DNA of 64,000 nt from Simiduia aestuariiviva (GCF_014192475.1 NZ_JACHXZ010000004.1:423348-487347), one strand, 5' to 3'; counted from the first letter of the stretch, positions 1 to 13,131 are shown. Numbers and translations: made by a program. Notes: generated by a model from the letters alone, not told the origin.

Positions 1-314
1 TTCCTATTAAGGTGGGTAAAAAATCGGTGCCCGATCGCGTTGTAGAAGCGGTGTGGGGCTTTTTTGCGGTCTATATCATTAGCTTTATGGTGATGTTTCT
101 TTTGCTGCTCGCCACCGGTTTGGATTTTGTAACCAGCTTTTCCGCGGTGGGCGCGAGTATCAATAACCTCGGCCCCGGCATGGGCGATGTTGCTGCTCAC
201 TATGGCAATATCAATGATCCCGCAAAATGGATTCTATGTTTTGCCATGCTGCTCGGACGGCTCGAGGTATTCACGCTATTGGTGTTATTCACGCCCATGT
301 TTTGGCGCCGGTAA
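1..314 (+). CDS. trkH: Trk potassium uptake protein TrkH, C-terminal fragment
   Basis: The last 100 or so residues of the K+-translocating membrane subunit of the Trk system; the gene begins before the window and is open in frame from its first bases. A membrane segment (AVWGFFAVYIISFMVMF) is followed by the selectivity-filter type motif NNLGPGMG and the typical TrkH ending GRLEVFTLLVLFTPMFWRR. In the family this subunit conducts K+ through the inner membrane and is gated by TrkA, which is not in the window. The stop codon lies 1 base from the end of the convergent acyltransferase gene. The C-terminus looks complete. Confidence 0.93.
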   Translation, partial: PIKVGKKSVPDRVVEAVWGFFAVYIISFMVMFLLLLATGLDFVTSFSAVGASINNLGPGMGDVAAHYGNINDPAKWILCFAMLLGRLEVFTLLVLFTPMFWRR

Positions 315-315
315 T

Positions 316-1242
316 CTAGCCTTTGGTAAAATCGTAGCGGCGCGGTTGGCCCGGCAGTACACGGCGAAAACGTTTGTATTCCCATTGGTATTGTTCGGGT
401 GCCTGCTGCACCAGCTGCTCCACGCTGGCATTCAACCCACATAGAGATGTGCGCTCATCATCGCTGTAAATTGCGGCGTCCGGTTCATCCAGAACAAGCT
501 TAAAACCCGCCTCGGTACGCAGGCAGGCACCGCTGAGCACCTTGCAGCCATTGCGTTGAATCAAATTGTAAATCAGTGTCATGGTCATGGCTTCGACGCC
601 AAAAAACGGCGCAAAAGCCGCGCCACTGTCTCGCTCTGGCACTTGGTCCGGCAAGATCCCCGTGAGACCGCCGCGCTTTAGCCATTTAAACAACCCCATT
701 ACCCCTTTGCGATTCGTTGGCAAAACCTCGGTGCCATCCACTTGGCGGTAATGCAAAATCAATTGATCAAACGCCGGCGAAGGGCTCGGTTGATACAGTA
801 CTTTTAGATCGTCAATCTGTTGCAGGTAACGCCCCAAAAGTTCCCAATTGCCAATGTGGGGGGCCAAAATAATCACACCCTTGCCCTCGGCGAGGGCAGC
901 TTTTAACCGAGCCTCTACCTCTGGTGCCACGGTAAGTTGCGTCGCCAATCGACGCCACGGCCAAGTCCAGATACGGCTCGATTCAAATAACAGATATACC
1001 GTATGCCGCAAGCTAGCGGTGGCCAGCTCAGATTGTTCTGACTGGGTTAAATTGGGGTAGCAGAGTGAAATATTTTCCCGGGTAACTTTCGCCCCGCGGG
1101 TGCCTAACCTGCCCATGGCACCGGCAATGCCACAGGCTAACCACCAAGAGACTGTCGTCGGTAGCAACGCTAGTAAACACAAAAATCCGTGAATTAAACG
1201 GCTGGTAAGGGGCAGCGGCTTCGGGGTCGGGCTCGATGACAT
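316..1242 (-). CDS. lipid A biosynthesis (LpxL/HtrB-type) acyltransferase
   Basis: 308-residue member of the LpxL/LpxM family, which transfers an acyl chain from acyl-ACP to the lipid A precursor at the inner membrane. An N-terminal hydrophobic anchor (about residues 15-45) precedes the catalytic H-X4-E motif in LAPHIGNWE (His129, Glu134). The segment ILPDQVPERDSGAAFAPFFG is typical of the family, and the C-terminus WEYKRFR is conserved. ATG start. Pseudomonads also carry an acyltransferase of this kind near glyQS. Whether it adds the first or second secondary chain cannot be read from the sequence, so no symbol is given. It is divergent from glyQ and convergent with trkH. Confidence 0.87.
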   Translation of the reverse strand: MSSSPTPKPLPLTSRLIHGFLCLLALLPTTVSWWLACGIAGAMGRLGTRGAKVTRENISLCYPNLTQSEQSELATASLRHTVYLLFESSRIWTWPWRRLATQLTVAPEVEARLKAALAEGKGVIILAPHIGNWELLGRYLQQIDDLKVLYQPSPSPAFDQLILHYRQVDGTEVLPTNRKGVMGLFKWLKRGGLTGILPDQVPERDSGAAFAPFFGVEAMTMTLIYNLIQRNGCKVLSGACLRTEAGFKLVLDEPDAAIYSDDERTSLCGLNASVEQLVQQAPEQYQWEYKRFRRVLPGQPRRYDFTKG

Positions 1243-1316
1243 GGTTGGTAGGCCAGTTATTGACTCTCAGGGGCGCGAGATTACCGCAAAAACGGCGCCA
1301 CGGCCAAAGTCTGCAC

Positions 1317-1345
1317 TTACACCGGTGCACCGGCCCCGCTATAAT
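1317..1345 (+). promoter_or_regulatory. candidate glyQS promoter with a 12-bp palindrome in the spacer
   Basis: A perfect -10 hexamer TATAAT at 1340-1345 lies 42 bases before the glyQ GTG. The -35 position 17 bases upstream (1317-1322, TTACAC) is weak. The spacer contains the perfect palindrome CCGGTGCACCGG (1322-1333), which could bind a regulator. Confidence 0.5.
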
Positions 1346-1387
1346 TCGCACCTTTCCCTAAATTGACCGAGATTGCCCGGAGGCAAA

Positions 1388-2350
1388 GTGTCTGATTCCA
1401 AGGCGGGTGCCACACCCGATGTGAGCACCTTTCAGGGCCTGATATTAGCCCTGCAACAATATTGGGCCGAACAAGGCTGTGTGATACTTCAACCACTCGA
1501 TATGGAAGTGGGCGCAGGTACCTTTCACCCCGCCACTTTTTTGCGCGCAATCGGCCCAGAAACTTGGAACAGCGCCTACGTGCAACCTTGTCGCCGCCCC
1601 ACTGACGGCCGCTACGGCGAAAACCCGAATCGCCTGCAGCACTACTACCAATTCCAGGTGGTGATGAAGCCATCACCTGAAAATATCCAAGAGCTGTATC
1701 TCGGTTCACTCAAGCATTTGGGCCTCGACACGCTCGTGCATGACATTCGCTTTGTAGAAGACAACTGGGAGTCACCTACTTTGGGTGCCTGGGGCCTGGG
1801 TTGGGAAGTGTGGTTGAACGGTATGGAAGTTACCCAGTTCACCTACTTCCAACAGGTTGGCGGTTTGGAGTGCTACCCCGTGACAGGTGAGATCACCTAC
1901 GGCATCGAGCGCATCGCCATGTACCTACAGGGCGTTGATTCTATCTACGATCTCGTGTGGACCATTGGGCCCGACGGCAAGAAGGTCACCTACGGCGATG
2001 TTTTTCACCAAAATGAAGTGGAAATGTCACATTACAATTTCGAACAGGCCAATGTGGAGTTTATGTTTCGAAGCTTCGATACCTATGAGCGTGAGAGTCA
2101 GCACCTCATCGAACAAGGCCTGCCTTTGCCCGCCTATGAAATGGTGATGAAAGCCTCACACGCGTTTAACCTGCTCGACGCTCGCCACGCCATATCCGTA
2201 ACTGAGCGCCAGCGTTTTATTTTGCGAGTGCGCACCTTGGCACGCGCCGTAGCACAAGCCTATTTTGACGCCCGAAAAGCACTGGGCTTTCCACTGGCCG
2301 ACCCCGCCCTGCGCGATGAAGTCTTAGCCGCCAAGGGAGATTCAAAATGA
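1388..2350 (+). CDS. glyQ: glycyl-tRNA synthetase, alpha subunit
   Basis: Catalytic alpha subunit of the bacterial alpha2-beta2 glycyl-tRNA synthetase, which charges tRNA-Gly with glycine. The class II core is near identical to the family: [72 protein letters not shown] place the start at GTG 1388 (VSDSKAG) because a GGAGG Shine-Dalgarno sequence sits just upstream at 1379-1383; an earlier in-frame ATG at 1373 has no such site. This gives 320 residues, slightly longer than the usual 300-odd. Its end overlaps the glyS start by 4 bases (ATGA), as expected for translational coupling of subunits. Confidence 0.97.
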   Translation: MSDSKAGATPDVSTFQGLILALQQYWAEQGCVILQPLDMEVGAGTFHPATFLRAIGPETWNSAYVQPCRRPTDGRYGENPNRLQHYYQFQVVMKPSPENIQELYLGSLKHLGLDTLVHDIRFVEDNWESPTLGAWGLGWEVWLNGMEVTQFTYFQQVGGLECYPVTGEITYGIERIAMYLQGVDSIYDLVWTIGPDGKKVTYGDVFHQNEVEMSHYNFEQANVEFMFRSFDTYERESQHLIEQGLPLPAYEMVMKASHAFNLLDARHAISVTERQRFILRVRTLARAVAQAYFDARKALGFPLADPALRDEVLAAKGDSK

Positions 2351-4425
2351 GCCAGCACACCCTTTTAATAGAAGTCGGTACTGAAGAGTTACCACCCAAG
2401 GCACTCAAGTCGCTGTCACAGGCATTCAGTCAGAGCATCGTTAACAGTTTAACGGCACAGGGTTTAGACGTAGGCGCAGTAACATCTTTTGCGGCGCCCC
2501 GTCGACTCGCGGTTTCCATTGCCAAGGTGCCCAGCGCCACACCGCTCAACGAAGTAGAAATGTGGGGGCCACCGGCACACATCGCCTTTGATAAAGATGG
2601 CGAACCTACCAAGGCGGGCATTGCCTTCGCCCAAAAAAATGGCGTTGATATTAATGCATTGAGCGTTGCGAACGACGGCAAGATCGATAAGGTCTTCGTG
2701 CAGATTAAGCAAGGTGGCGACGCAGTCGCTGCGCTGTTGGCCCCGATAGTGGAGCAAGCACTGGCTGAACTGCCGATTCCAAAACGCATGCGCTGGGGTG
2801 CAAAGCGCGTTGAGTTTGTGCGGCCCGTGCATTGGTTGGTAATGTTGCACGGCGATCAAATTGTTGATGGCCAGGTAATGGGCCTGCAATCCGGCCGCAA
2901 TAGCCGTGGGCATAGATTCCATTGCAATGAAGCGGTGCCCATCGCCACGGCAGACAACTACGCTGCTGCTTTAGAAGCAGCCTATGTGCTAGCCGATTAC
3001 GATGCGCGTCAGCAGCGAATAGTCAGCCAAGTGGAAGCCTGTGCGAACCAGTTGGGTGGCATCGCACAAATGGCGCCCTCACTATTGGATGAAGTCACCG
3101 CGCTGGTGGAGTGGCCAGTGGCGCTCGCAGGTAAGTTTGAATCCCGGTTTTTAGCTGTACCGGCGGAAGCGTTAATCTCCTCAATGGGCGAGCACCAAAA
3201 ATATTTCCACCTGACAGATACTAACGGCGCGCTGTTGCCGTACTTCATCACCGTCGCCAATTTGGAATCAAAAGATCCTGCACAGGTTATCGATGGCAAT
3301 GAGCGCGTTATACGCCCACGCTTGTCGGATGCCGCGTTCTTTTTTGAAACCGATAAAAAAGTCAGCCTGGAATCCCAGCGAGAGCGCCTAAAAAATATTG
3401 TTTTTCAGGCTAAGCTCGGCACGATTTTCGATAAAACAGAACGCGTAGCCAAACTTGCTAAATCGATTGCTGAGCGAGTTAATGGTAATGCCGAAAAAGC
3501 AGAGCGGGCCGGGATTTTATGTAAGAGTGATCTAGTTACCAACATGGTGGGCGAATTCGACACCATGCAGGGCATCGCAGGCTACTATTACGCGCTCAAC
3601 GATGGCGAAGACAATGAAGTGGCGCAGGCACTCAACGAACAGTACCTGCCGCGCTTCGCCGGTGACCAATTGCCACAAACTCAAACGGGTACATTGTTAG
3701 CCTTGGCGGATCGGCTAGACACCTTGGTCGGCATTTTCGGCATTGGACAACAACCAACGGGTTCAAAGGATCCCTTTGCACTGCGCCGAGCAAGTCTAGG
3801 CGTATTGCGCTTATTGGTTGAGAAACAACTACCACTGGATTTGCGGGAGCTGCTCGAGGCGGCCATTGCTCAACATGCAGCGCTGCCAGCCGCCGACGGT
3901 CTCACAGACACCGTGTTGCAGTACATGCTTGATCGATTCCGCGCCTGGTATGAAGATGCTCAAATAGCGCCAGAAATATTTATGGCTGTGAGTGCAAAAG
4001 ATTTAAGTCAGCCATTGGATATCGATAATCGCGTCAAAGCGGTGCAAGCTTTTGCACAGCTCCCTGAAGCAGACGCGCTGGCCGCTGCAAACAAACGCGT
4101 GGCCAATATTCTTGCAAAACTGGATCAGCAGCCCAGCCAAGGCGTCAATACCGCACTGCTTAAAGACGACGCAGAGCGCGCTTTGGCAGAGGCCATTACG
4201 CAACAAAAATCAACCATTGCCCCGCTGTTTGCCAATAGCCACTACACCGAGGTTCTATCGAGCCTTGCCGGTATGCAATCAACGGTTGATACGTTTTTTG
4301 ATCAAGTAATGGTAATGGCGGATGACATCGCCGTGCGAAACAACCGGTTAGCGTTGCTCGCAGAGCTGCGCGCATTGTTTTTGGATGTAGCCGATATTTC
4401 CCTTTTAGTGCGCGCAAAAGCCTAA
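2347..4425 (+). CDS. glyS: glycyl-tRNA synthetase, beta subunit
   Basis: 692-residue beta subunit, the tRNA-recognising partner of GlyQ. The N-terminus [16 protein letters not shown] and the segments [26 protein letters not shown]-like (NSRGHRF), MGEHQKYF and FETDKK are family hallmarks. The C-terminal part (from about residue 570) holds the anticodon-binding-like region ending in [12 protein letters not shown]. Length matches the E. coli protein (about 689). It begins inside the glyQ stop and is followed after 8 bases by gmhB, so glyQ-glyS-gmhB-plsC is probably one transcript. Confidence 0.97.
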   Translation: MSQHTLLIEVGTEELPPKALKSLSQAFSQSIVNSLTAQGLDVGAVTSFAAPRRLAVSIAKVPSATPLNEVEMWGPPAHIAFDKDGEPTKAGIAFAQKNGVDINALSVANDGKIDKVFVQIKQGGDAVAALLAPIVEQALAELPIPKRMRWGAKRVEFVRPVHWLVMLHGDQIVDGQVMGLQSGRNSRGHRFHCNEAVPIATADNYAAALEAAYVLADYDARQQRIVSQVEACANQLGGIAQMAPSLLDEVTALVEWPVALAGKFESRFLAVPAEALISSMGEHQKYFHLTDTNGALLPYFITVANLESKDPAQVIDGNERVIRPRLSDAAFFFETDKKVSLESQRERLKNIVFQAKLGTIFDKTERVAKLAKSIAERVNGNAEKAERAGILCKSDLVTNMVGEFDTMQGIAGYYYALNDGEDNEVAQALNEQYLPRFAGDQLPQTQTGTLLALADRLDTLVGIFGIGQQPTGSKDPFALRRASLGVLRLLVEKQLPLDLRELLEAAIAQHAALPAADGLTDTVLQYMLDRFRAWYEDAQIAPEIFMAVSAKDLSQPLDIDNRVKAVQAFAQLPEADALAAANKRVANILAKLDQQPSQGVNTALLKDDAERALAEAITQQKSTIAPLFANSHYTEVLSSLAGMQSTVDTFFDQVMVMADDIAVRNNRLALLAELRALFLDVADISLLVRAKA

Positions 4426-4433
4426 GGCGAGTT

Positions 4434-5009
4434 ATGACAGACACAGGATTAAAGTTAGTCATCCTCGATCGCGATGGGGTAATCAACGAAGACTCCGACG
4501 CCTTCGTCAAGAATGTGGACGAGTGGCAACCCCTACCGGGAAGTATTGAGGCCATAGCCGAATTGAGCCGAACTGGTCACACAGTGGTGATCGCTACCAA
4601 TCAATCGGGTCTAGCCCGAGAGCTGTTTGATTTAGACGATCTCGAGGCAATGCACGCCAAAATGGCCGGATTGGTGGAGGCACAAGGTGGCTCCGTAGCC
4701 GCCGTTTTCTATTGCCCGCACGGGCCGGACGATGGCTGCAATTGTCGCAAACCCAAGTCCGGGCTGATCGATGCTATTGAAGCGGAATTTGATACCTGTG
4801 CGGAGGGTGTGCCGCTGGTAGGGGACAGTCTACGAGATCTTGAAGCGGGCATCAGTAAAGGTTGTGCGCCAATTCTGGTGCGCACGGGCAAAGGACGCAC
4901 CACAGAGAGCCAACTAAGCGCGCACAGTCTGTTGAGTGACACCCCAGTGTTCGATTCCCTGTTAGCAGCAGTGCCCCATATTAAAGCAACCTACGGTCAA
5001 TCATGTTAG
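4434..5009 (+). CDS. gmhB: D-glycero-beta-D-manno-heptose 1,7-bisphosphate 7-phosphatase
   Basis: 191-residue HAD-superfamily phosphatase of ADP-heptose synthesis, which supplies the inner core of lipopolysaccharide. HAD motif I is LDRDGVIN (Asp12 nucleophile, Asp14), motif II is ATNQSG, and the later acidic motif is GDSLRDLEAG. The structural zinc ligands of GmhB are present in YCPHGPDDGCNC (Cys94, His96, Cys102, Cys104), which separates it from histidinol phosphatase relatives. It starts 8 bases after glyS, with AAGGCGAG upstream, and overlaps plsC by 7 bases. The pairing with plsC is also seen in pseudomonads. Confidence 0.92.
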   Translation: MTDTGLKLVILDRDGVINEDSDAFVKNVDEWQPLPGSIEAIAELSRTGHTVVIATNQSGLARELFDLDDLEAMHAKMAGLVEAQGGSVAAVFYCPHGPDDGCNCRKPKSGLIDAIEAEFDTCAEGVPLVGDSLRDLEAGISKGCAPILVRTGKGRTTESQLSAHSLLSDTPVFDSLLAAVPHIKATYGQSC

Positions 5010-5704
5010 TCATCCGCAATCTTCTGTTTTATTTTGGTTATTGGGCCTCTTTGCCTCTTTTTGGGCTCATCGGACTTGCCCTTTGGCCTGTCACCAGTTT
5101 TCGTTGCCGTTCGCGCTTTGTTACCTCTTGGAATCGCTTTGTGGTCTGGTGGCTAACCGTGACCTGTGGCGTCCAGTACGAGCTCAAAGGGCTTGAGCAC
5201 CTTCCCAAGCAGCCAAGTGTGATCCTTGCGAACCACCAATCAGCTTGGGAAACCTTGGTTTTGCAGTATCTTTTTCAGCCTGCGTCCACAGTGCTTAAAA
5301 AGGAATTGCTCAATATTCCATTTTTCGGTTGGTGTTTACGGGCGATGGAACCCATCGCTATAGATCGAAAAAACCCGCGCGAAGCCCTCCGTGCGGTTAA
5401 GAAAGATGGGGTCGATCGGCTGGCGTCGGGTAATCATGTACTCATTTTCCCAGAGGGCACCCGCAAGGTACCCGGTAAGCTGGGGACATTTGCGCGTTCC
5501 GGTGCAGACATTGCCTGCGCAGGCGAATACGACGTCATTCCGGTGGCTCACAACGCGGGAATTTGTTGGCCGGCGCATCAGTGGATTAAACGGCCTGGAA
5601 AGGTCACTTTGACCGTGGGCCCTGCCATTACCACGGCAAATAAGAACAGTAAGGCCGTAACCGAGGAAGCGCGCGCTTGGATCGCTGCACAATTAGGCGA
5701 GTAA
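5003..5704 (+). CDS. plsC: 1-acyl-sn-glycerol-3-phosphate acyltransferase (PlsC family)
   Basis: 233-residue acyltransferase that converts lysophosphatidic to phosphatidic acid in membrane lipid synthesis. Two N-terminal hydrophobic segments (residues about 5-30 and 44-56) anchor it. The catalytic motif is NHQSAWE (His78, Glu83), a form with Glu where the classical H-X4-D has Asp; this variant is common in proteobacterial relatives. The substrate-binding motif FPEGTRK lies at residues 149-155. The start overlaps gmhB. It is the last gene of the glyQS run and is followed by a strong terminator. A role with other lysophospholipids cannot be excluded. Confidence 0.88.
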   Translation: MLVIRNLLFYFGYWASLPLFGLIGLALWPVTSFRCRSRFVTSWNRFVVWWLTVTCGVQYELKGLEHLPKQPSVILANHQSAWETLVLQYLFQPASTVLKKELLNIPFFGWCLRAMEPIAIDRKNPREALRAVKKDGVDRLASGNHVLIFPEGTRKVPGKLGTFARSGADIACAGEYDVIPVAHNAGICWPAHQWIKRPGKVTLTVGPAITTANKNSKAVTEEARAWIAAQLGE

Positions 5705-5720
5705 GTTATTGATTTAAAAC

Positions 5721-5751
5721 AAAAAAGCCGGCTTTTAGCCGGCTTTTTTTT
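5721..5751. terminator. bidirectional rho-independent terminator between plsC and gyrB
   Basis: Perfect inverted repeat: AAAAAAGCCGGCT (5721-5733), loop TTT, AGCCGGCTTTTTT (5737-5749), with a T-run on one side and an A-run on the other. It can end both the glyQ-plsC transcript and the convergent gyrB transcript. Confidence 0.93.
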
Positions 5752-5770
5752 GGGGTTGTATTAGGGCCGA

Positions 5771-9305
<3,535 letters not shown>

Positions 9306-9313
9306 ATAGACCA

Positions 9314-9331
9314 AGGGCCCGTCTGGGCCCT
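9314..9331. other. GC-rich hairpin in the recF leader
   Basis: AGGGCCC (9314-9320), loop of four, GGGCCCT (9325-9331): seven perfect pairs. In the recF mRNA the stem ends 8 bases before the chosen ATG and covers the position where a ribosome binding site would lie. No T-run follows, so it is not a standard terminator. Confidence 0.6.
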
Positions 9332-9350
9332 ATTTATAACCTGCACTACC

Positions 9351-10454
9351 TTAGAGTCGCATCGGCATTACGACGTATGCACTGTCACCGTTTTCAGGCT
9401 CTTCTAACAACGCACTGGAATTAGAATCTGCGAGGGTGATTTTTACGTTCTCTGTCCCCAAAACAGTGGTCACATCAAGCAAATAGCTGACGTTAAAACC
9501 TATTTCCATAGATTCACCCGTGTAATCGACAGTCACTGTCTCTTCGGCTTCTTCCTGTTCAGGGTTATTTGCGACGATTGTTAACTGCCCAGCATCCAGC
9601 TGTAGGCGAACACCACGGTATTTTTCGTTGGAAAGAATCGCTGTACGGCCAAAGGCTTGTTTTAACTCGTCTCTCACTCCAATGACAACGCGGTTTCCAC
9701 CCTTGGGTAGCACGCGCTCGTAATCTGGGAATTTGCCGTCAACCAGTTTCGATGTGAAGGTGAATTCAGGCGTGATTGCACGGATATGACTGCCGCCCAA
9801 CTTAATTTCCGCAGACGCGTCGCCGTCGCCTAGCAAACGGGCCAGTTCGATAACGCCTTTGCGCGGCAGGATCGCCTGAATCTTTTCAGCGGTGTTGATG
9901 TCCATAGGGCGGGTGCACATTGCAAGGCGATGGCCATCGGTCGCAACGACGCGCAGTTGGCCCTGAGTCACCTCCCACAACATCCCATTGAGGTAATAAC
10001 GGACGTCCTGTTGAGCCATCGCAAAGGCTGTGCGGTCTATTAGTCGCTTGATATCTTTCTGTGCACAATTAAATTGCAGATCAGACGGGCCATCCTCCAC
10101 ATTGGGAAAGTCGTTCGCTGGCAAAGTGGACAGGGTGAACCGGCTTCGACCACTCTTTACCACCAATTTTTGATTGTCTTCGATAAACTCGATATTGGCT
10201 GTATCGGGCAACGAACGGCAAATATCGACCAATTTGCGCGCTGGCACGGTGATTTCACCGCCTTCTCCCGGTTGTTCTAACTGGATCCGCCCCACAATTT
10301 CTACTTCAAGATCTGTGCCGGTTAACGAAAGTCGGTCGCCGTCCAGTTGTATCAGTACGTTGGATAGAACCGGCAGAGTCTGACGGCGCTCGACAACTCC
10401 AGCAACCAGCTGCAATGGTTTTAAGAGTGAATCGCGGGATACTGAAAATCTCAT
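9351..10454 (-). CDS. dnaN: DNA polymerase III sliding clamp, beta subunit
   Basis: 367-residue beta clamp, which forms a ring dimer and tethers DNA polymerase III. The start MRFSVSRDSLLKPLQLVAGVVERRQTLPVLSN and the end AYVVMPMRL are diagnostic. Three repeated clamp domains are expected at about residues 1-120, 129-245 and 246-367. Motifs include LSTLPANDFPN, RYYLNGMLWE and ATDGHRLA. The gap to dnaA is 88 bases and may hold its own promoter: on the minus strand TATAAT occupies 10505-10500. Length equals that of pseudomonad and E. coli clamps (366-367). Confidence 0.98.
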   Translation of the reverse strand: MRFSVSRDSLLKPLQLVAGVVERRQTLPVLSNVLIQLDGDRLSLTGTDLEVEIVGRIQLEQPGEGGEITVPARKLVDICRSLPDTANIEFIEDNQKLVVKSGRSRFTLSTLPANDFPNVEDGPSDLQFNCAQKDIKRLIDRTAFAMAQQDVRYYLNGMLWEVTQGQLRVVATDGHRLAMCTRPMDINTAEKIQAILPRKGVIELARLLGDGDASAEIKLGGSHIRAITPEFTFTSKLVDGKFPDYERVLPKGGNRVVIGVRDELKQAFGRTAILSNEKYRGVRLQLDAGQLTIVANNPEQEEAEETVTVDYTGESMEIGFNVSYLLDVTTVLGTENVKITLADSNSSALLEEPENGDSAYVVMPMRL

Positions 10455-10499
10455 AACCGGTCTCTTTTATAGGTCTAAATTAGGCAGGAATTTCGCCTT

Positions 10500-10505
10500 A
10501 TTATA
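10500..10505 (-). promoter_or_regulatory. candidate -10 element for dnaN
   Basis: A perfect TATAAT on the minus strand 45 bases before the dnaN start, inside the dnaA-dnaN gap. No good -35 was seen 17 bases upstream, so the promoter is uncertain; dnaN can also be read from dnaA. Confidence 0.35.
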
Positions 10506-10542
10506 TATAAGTTGCTATAAAACGGGGCATGTTAACCCCGTT

Positions 10543-11970
10543 TTAAGAGGTTAATAGTCTGTGTAAATTCTTGGTATCTTCGCGTATATCAGCACTCTCT
10601 TCCTGCAGCTCTTTAATCTTTCGACAGGCGTGCAGCACGGTGGTGTGATCGCGACCACCAAAGGCCTCGCCAATTTCAGGCAGGCTATGATTCGTCAGTT
10701 CTTTTGCGAGACTCATGGCAACCTGACGCGGACGTGCAACGGACCGGCTGCGACGCTTAGAGTGCAAATCACTGACTTTAATTTTGTAGTACTCGGCAAC
10801 CACACGTTGAATATTTTCTATAGAGACCTGTTTGTCCTGCAATGCCAACAAGTCTTTTAACGATTCACGTACCAACTCGACATCGATCGCACGCCCAGTA
10901 AAATTGGCATTCGCGACCACGCGTTTCAAGGCACCTTCAAGCTCACGCACGTTTGAACGGATGCGCTGCGCAATGAAAAACGCCGCATCGTGCGGTAAAT
11001 TCAAATTCTGTTGGGTGGCTTTCTTCATTAAAATCGCCACCCGAGTTTCAAGCTCCGGCGGCTCTACAGCGACCGTTAACCCCCAACCAAAGCGCGATTT
11101 CAAACGCTCTTCCAAACCGTCAATCTCTCGAGGATAGCGATCACAGGTCAAAATAATCTGCTGCCCACCCTCTAGCAGTGCATTAAAGGTGTGAAAAAAC
11201 TCTTCTTGAGAGCGCTCTTTGCCAGCAAAGAATTGAATATCGTCGATCAGCAATGCATCCAATGAACGGTAATAGCGTTTAAAGTCATTGATTGCATTGA
11301 GCTGCAGGGCTTTTACCATATCCGCCACGAATCGCTCTGAATGCAGGTAAAGGACCTTTGCATTGGGGTTTTTCTCGATCAATGCATTGCCTACGGCGTG
11401 CATTAAGTGAGTTTTACCCAACCCCACGCCCCCATAAATAAATAGGGGGTTATAAGCACCACCAGGATTCTCAGCAATTTGCCGCGCTGCAGCCAAACCC
11501 AACTGGTTAGATTTACCCTCTACAAAACGCTGAAACGTGAATTGAGTATTAAGGCGATGCTGATGCTTAAGTCCACCTTCCACATCAACATCCCGATCAG
11601 CTCGCGGTTCACTGGGTGTGGGGGCGGGTGATGGGCTCGGCAATATCTCGCGGGTAATTTGTGGGGCAGCCTGAGGTTTCGCGACGGGCTGTGTGCGCGG
11701 TCGGTTGTGGCGCGCCAGTGAATTTGCTGCCACACCTAATACCACCCGGGCATCCCGATCCTGCACACACTCTGATACTAATTCGATTATCCGGCCGAGA
11801 AACTTGTCAGTTACCCAAGATTTTATAAATTGGTTCGGCGCAAGCAGTGCAATCTCATTGGTCGTCGCACTTTGATCCAACTGCAATGGGCGAATCCACG
11901 TATTGAATTGCTCGGGTGACAACTCACTTTGCAAGCAAGAAATACAATGGTTCCACACAGATTCTGGCAA
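10543..11970 (-). CDS. dnaA: chromosomal replication initiator protein DnaA
   Basis: AAA+ initiator that binds DnaA boxes and opens the origin. Domain I begins [26 protein letters not shown], a Pro-rich linker follows, domain III has Walker [10 protein letters not shown] (about residue 180) and Walker [13 protein letters not shown], and domain IV ends with the signature [17 protein letters not shown]. No ATG is available near the N-terminus. I prefer TTG 11970 (475 residues) since GGGGGAT lies about 8 bases upstream; another TTG at 11985 would add five residues and lacks such a site. The gene points away from the 0.6-kb gap before rpmH. Confidence 0.97.
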   Translation of the reverse strand: MPESVWNHCISCLQSELSPEQFNTWIRPLQLDQSATTNEIALLAPNQFIKSWVTDKFLGRIIELVSECVQDRDARVVLGVAANSLARHNRPRTQPVAKPQAAPQITREILPSPSPAPTPSEPRADRDVDVEGGLKHQHRLNTQFTFQRFVEGKSNQLGLAAARQIAENPGGAYNPLFIYGGVGLGKTHLMHAVGNALIEKNPNAKVLYLHSERFVADMVKALQLNAINDFKRYYRSLDALLIDDIQFFAGKERSQEEFFHTFNALLEGGQQIILTCDRYPREIDGLEERLKSRFGWGLTVAVEPPELETRVAILMKKATQQNLNLPHDAAFFIAQRIRSNVRELEGALKRVVANANFTGRAIDVELVRESLKDLLALQDKQVSIENIQRVVAEYYKIKVSDLHSKRRSRSVARPRQVAMSLAKELTNHSLPEIGEAFGGRDHTTVLHACRKIKELQEESADIREDTKNLHRLLTS

Positions 11971-12216
11971 TGCACTATCCCCCAAACCGAATTGACTGTT
12001 TTAAATTGATATTAATTCTGCGGTGTTTACAACGGCACCCTTTATAGACGCTTTCACGCGCTGCCAAAGCAGTGTCCACTTCCGAGTGGTGCTGCCCAGA
12101 CTATATTGGCCACTATAAACAGAAACGGTGGTTACCCTGCCACCACAGAAGACGAGCGAAAGCCCATCCTTTTTCAAGGGCGTTATTCTACCGCGCAGGA
12201 AAATCCGACGCCATAG

Positions 12217-12225
12217 TTATCCACA
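12217..12225 (+). promoter_or_regulatory. DnaA box (perfect)
   Basis: TTATCCACA, identical to the strong DnaA box, next to the AT-rich tract 12239-12295. Confidence 0.85.
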
Positions 12226-12485
12226 GAAGTAGCAGAAACTTTTTTTGATTAATTAAAAATATGTTTAATATCAATTAGTTACAATAAATAAATACGAGCG
12301 CAAAGGCAGTTCCCTAAAACGCGTACTGTGAACAACCACATGAGAGCCTGTTGATAAACCTGTGAATATCTTCTGAATACAATGCAGACAAACCCTGCAG
12401 TAGGTGTGCACTCCGTCTCCACCCACTACATGTGGTGTTGGATGAATAAAACCCCCTGGACCCCGCAAAAAACCTGCTTTTTACG

Positions 12486-12514
12486 TTGCTTTAGGTGGCG
12501 CTTTTCATTAAAAT
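12486..12514 (+). promoter_or_regulatory. candidate rpmH promoter
   Basis: TTGCTT (12486-12491), 17-base spacer, TAAAAT (12509-12514), about 90 bases before the rpmH ATG. Both hexamers are one or two bases from consensus. Confidence 0.5.
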
Positions 12515-12603
12515 CCCGCCTCTTTTCGCTTACCGGCAATTTGTTGATACAGATGTTGGTTGCGAGATTTACCCAAGCTCACTAATTGGCAGGTTTTAGT
12601 TCC

Positions 12604-12741
12604 ATGAAAAGAACATTTCAGCCCAGCAATCTAAAGCGCGCTCGTGTACACGGCTTTCGTGCTCGCATGGCTACCAAGAATGGTCGTAAGATTCTGGCAT
12701 CACGTCGTGCCAAGGGTCGTAAGCAACTGGTTTGTGCTTAA
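12604..12741 (+). CDS. rpmH: 50S ribosomal protein L34
   Basis: 45-residue basic ribosomal protein of the large subunit, read directly from the DNA: it begins [18 protein letters not shown] and continues [22 protein letters not shown], almost identical to the family, with a short QLVCA tail. It is followed after 21 bases by rnpA, the nearly universal rpmH-rnpA pair. It is the first gene of the forward-reading block right of the origin region. Confidence 0.97.
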   Translation: MKRTFQPSNLKRARVHGFRARMATKNGRKILASRRAKGRKQLVCA

Positions 12742-12762
12742 TTCCCTATTCGAGGTTCTGGG

Positions 12763-13131
12763 GTGCCCAGCTTTACGTTCAGCAAAGCGCTGCGACTGCT
12801 GACCCCCAGCGACTTCAAGCCGGTCTTTGATCAGGCACCCTTCCGCGCTTCGCACCAATACTTCATGTTTTTAGCCCGCAGTAATGGATTAGAAAATCCA
12901 CGACTGGGATTAGTTGTGGCTAAAAAAAATGCCCGCCTCGCTGTGCAACGCAATCGTATCAAGCGATTAGTGCGAGAGGCATTCCGCGCTTACCAACACC
13001 AATTACCGCCTATTGACTGCGTATTTTTGACCCGTAAGGGCATCGATCAGTTAGACAACGAAACCCTGCGCAAACAGATAGAACAACAATTGAAGCGTTT
13101 GATCAAAAAAGCCGGTGCGACACAGCCATGA
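12763..13131 (+). CDS. rnpA: ribonuclease P protein component
   Basis: 122-residue protein subunit of RNase P, which with the M1 RNA removes 5' leaders of tRNA precursors. The conserved basic RNR motif is in ARLAVQRNRIKRLVREAFR; the N-terminal part LTPSDFKPVFDQ and RLGLVVAKKNA are typical. GTG start with GAGG about 8 bases upstream. It overlaps yidD by 4 bases (ATGA), which couples the two. The RNA subunit gene is not in the window. Confidence 0.95.
   Translation: MPSFTFSKALRLLTPSDFKPVFDQAPFRASHQYFMFLARSNGLENPRLGLVVAKKNARLAVQRNRIKRLVREAFRAYQHQLPPIDCVFLTRKGIDQLDNETLRKQIEQQLKRLIKKAGATQP

Larger units (their letters stand above)
11971..12603. other. dnaA-rpmH intergenic region, candidate oriC (pseudomonad position)
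   Basis: 633 non-coding bases between divergent dnaA and rpmH. A perfect DnaA box TTATCCACA is at 12217-12225. An AT-rich tract suited to unwinding follows at 12239-12295. Then come TGTTGATAA (12349-12357, one mismatch on the minus strand) and TGTGAATAT (12361-12369), three bases apart. Pseudomonad origins are known to lie in this gap. The part before 12200 shows no clear box and must hold the dnaA promoter, which I could not define. Short open frames here look non-coding. Confidence 0.6.

Noticed and set aside
5215-5260. plsC active site regarded as defective because H-X4-E replaces H-X4-D
   Set aside because: The Glu form is frequent in proteobacterial PlsC-like proteins and the rest of the motif set is intact.
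12271-12585. Short open frames in both directions in the dnaA-rpmH gap (65-67 codons)
   Set aside because: They lie in origin-like DNA, lack ribosome sites and encode low-quality sequence rich in Cys, Trp and His with no domain pattern.
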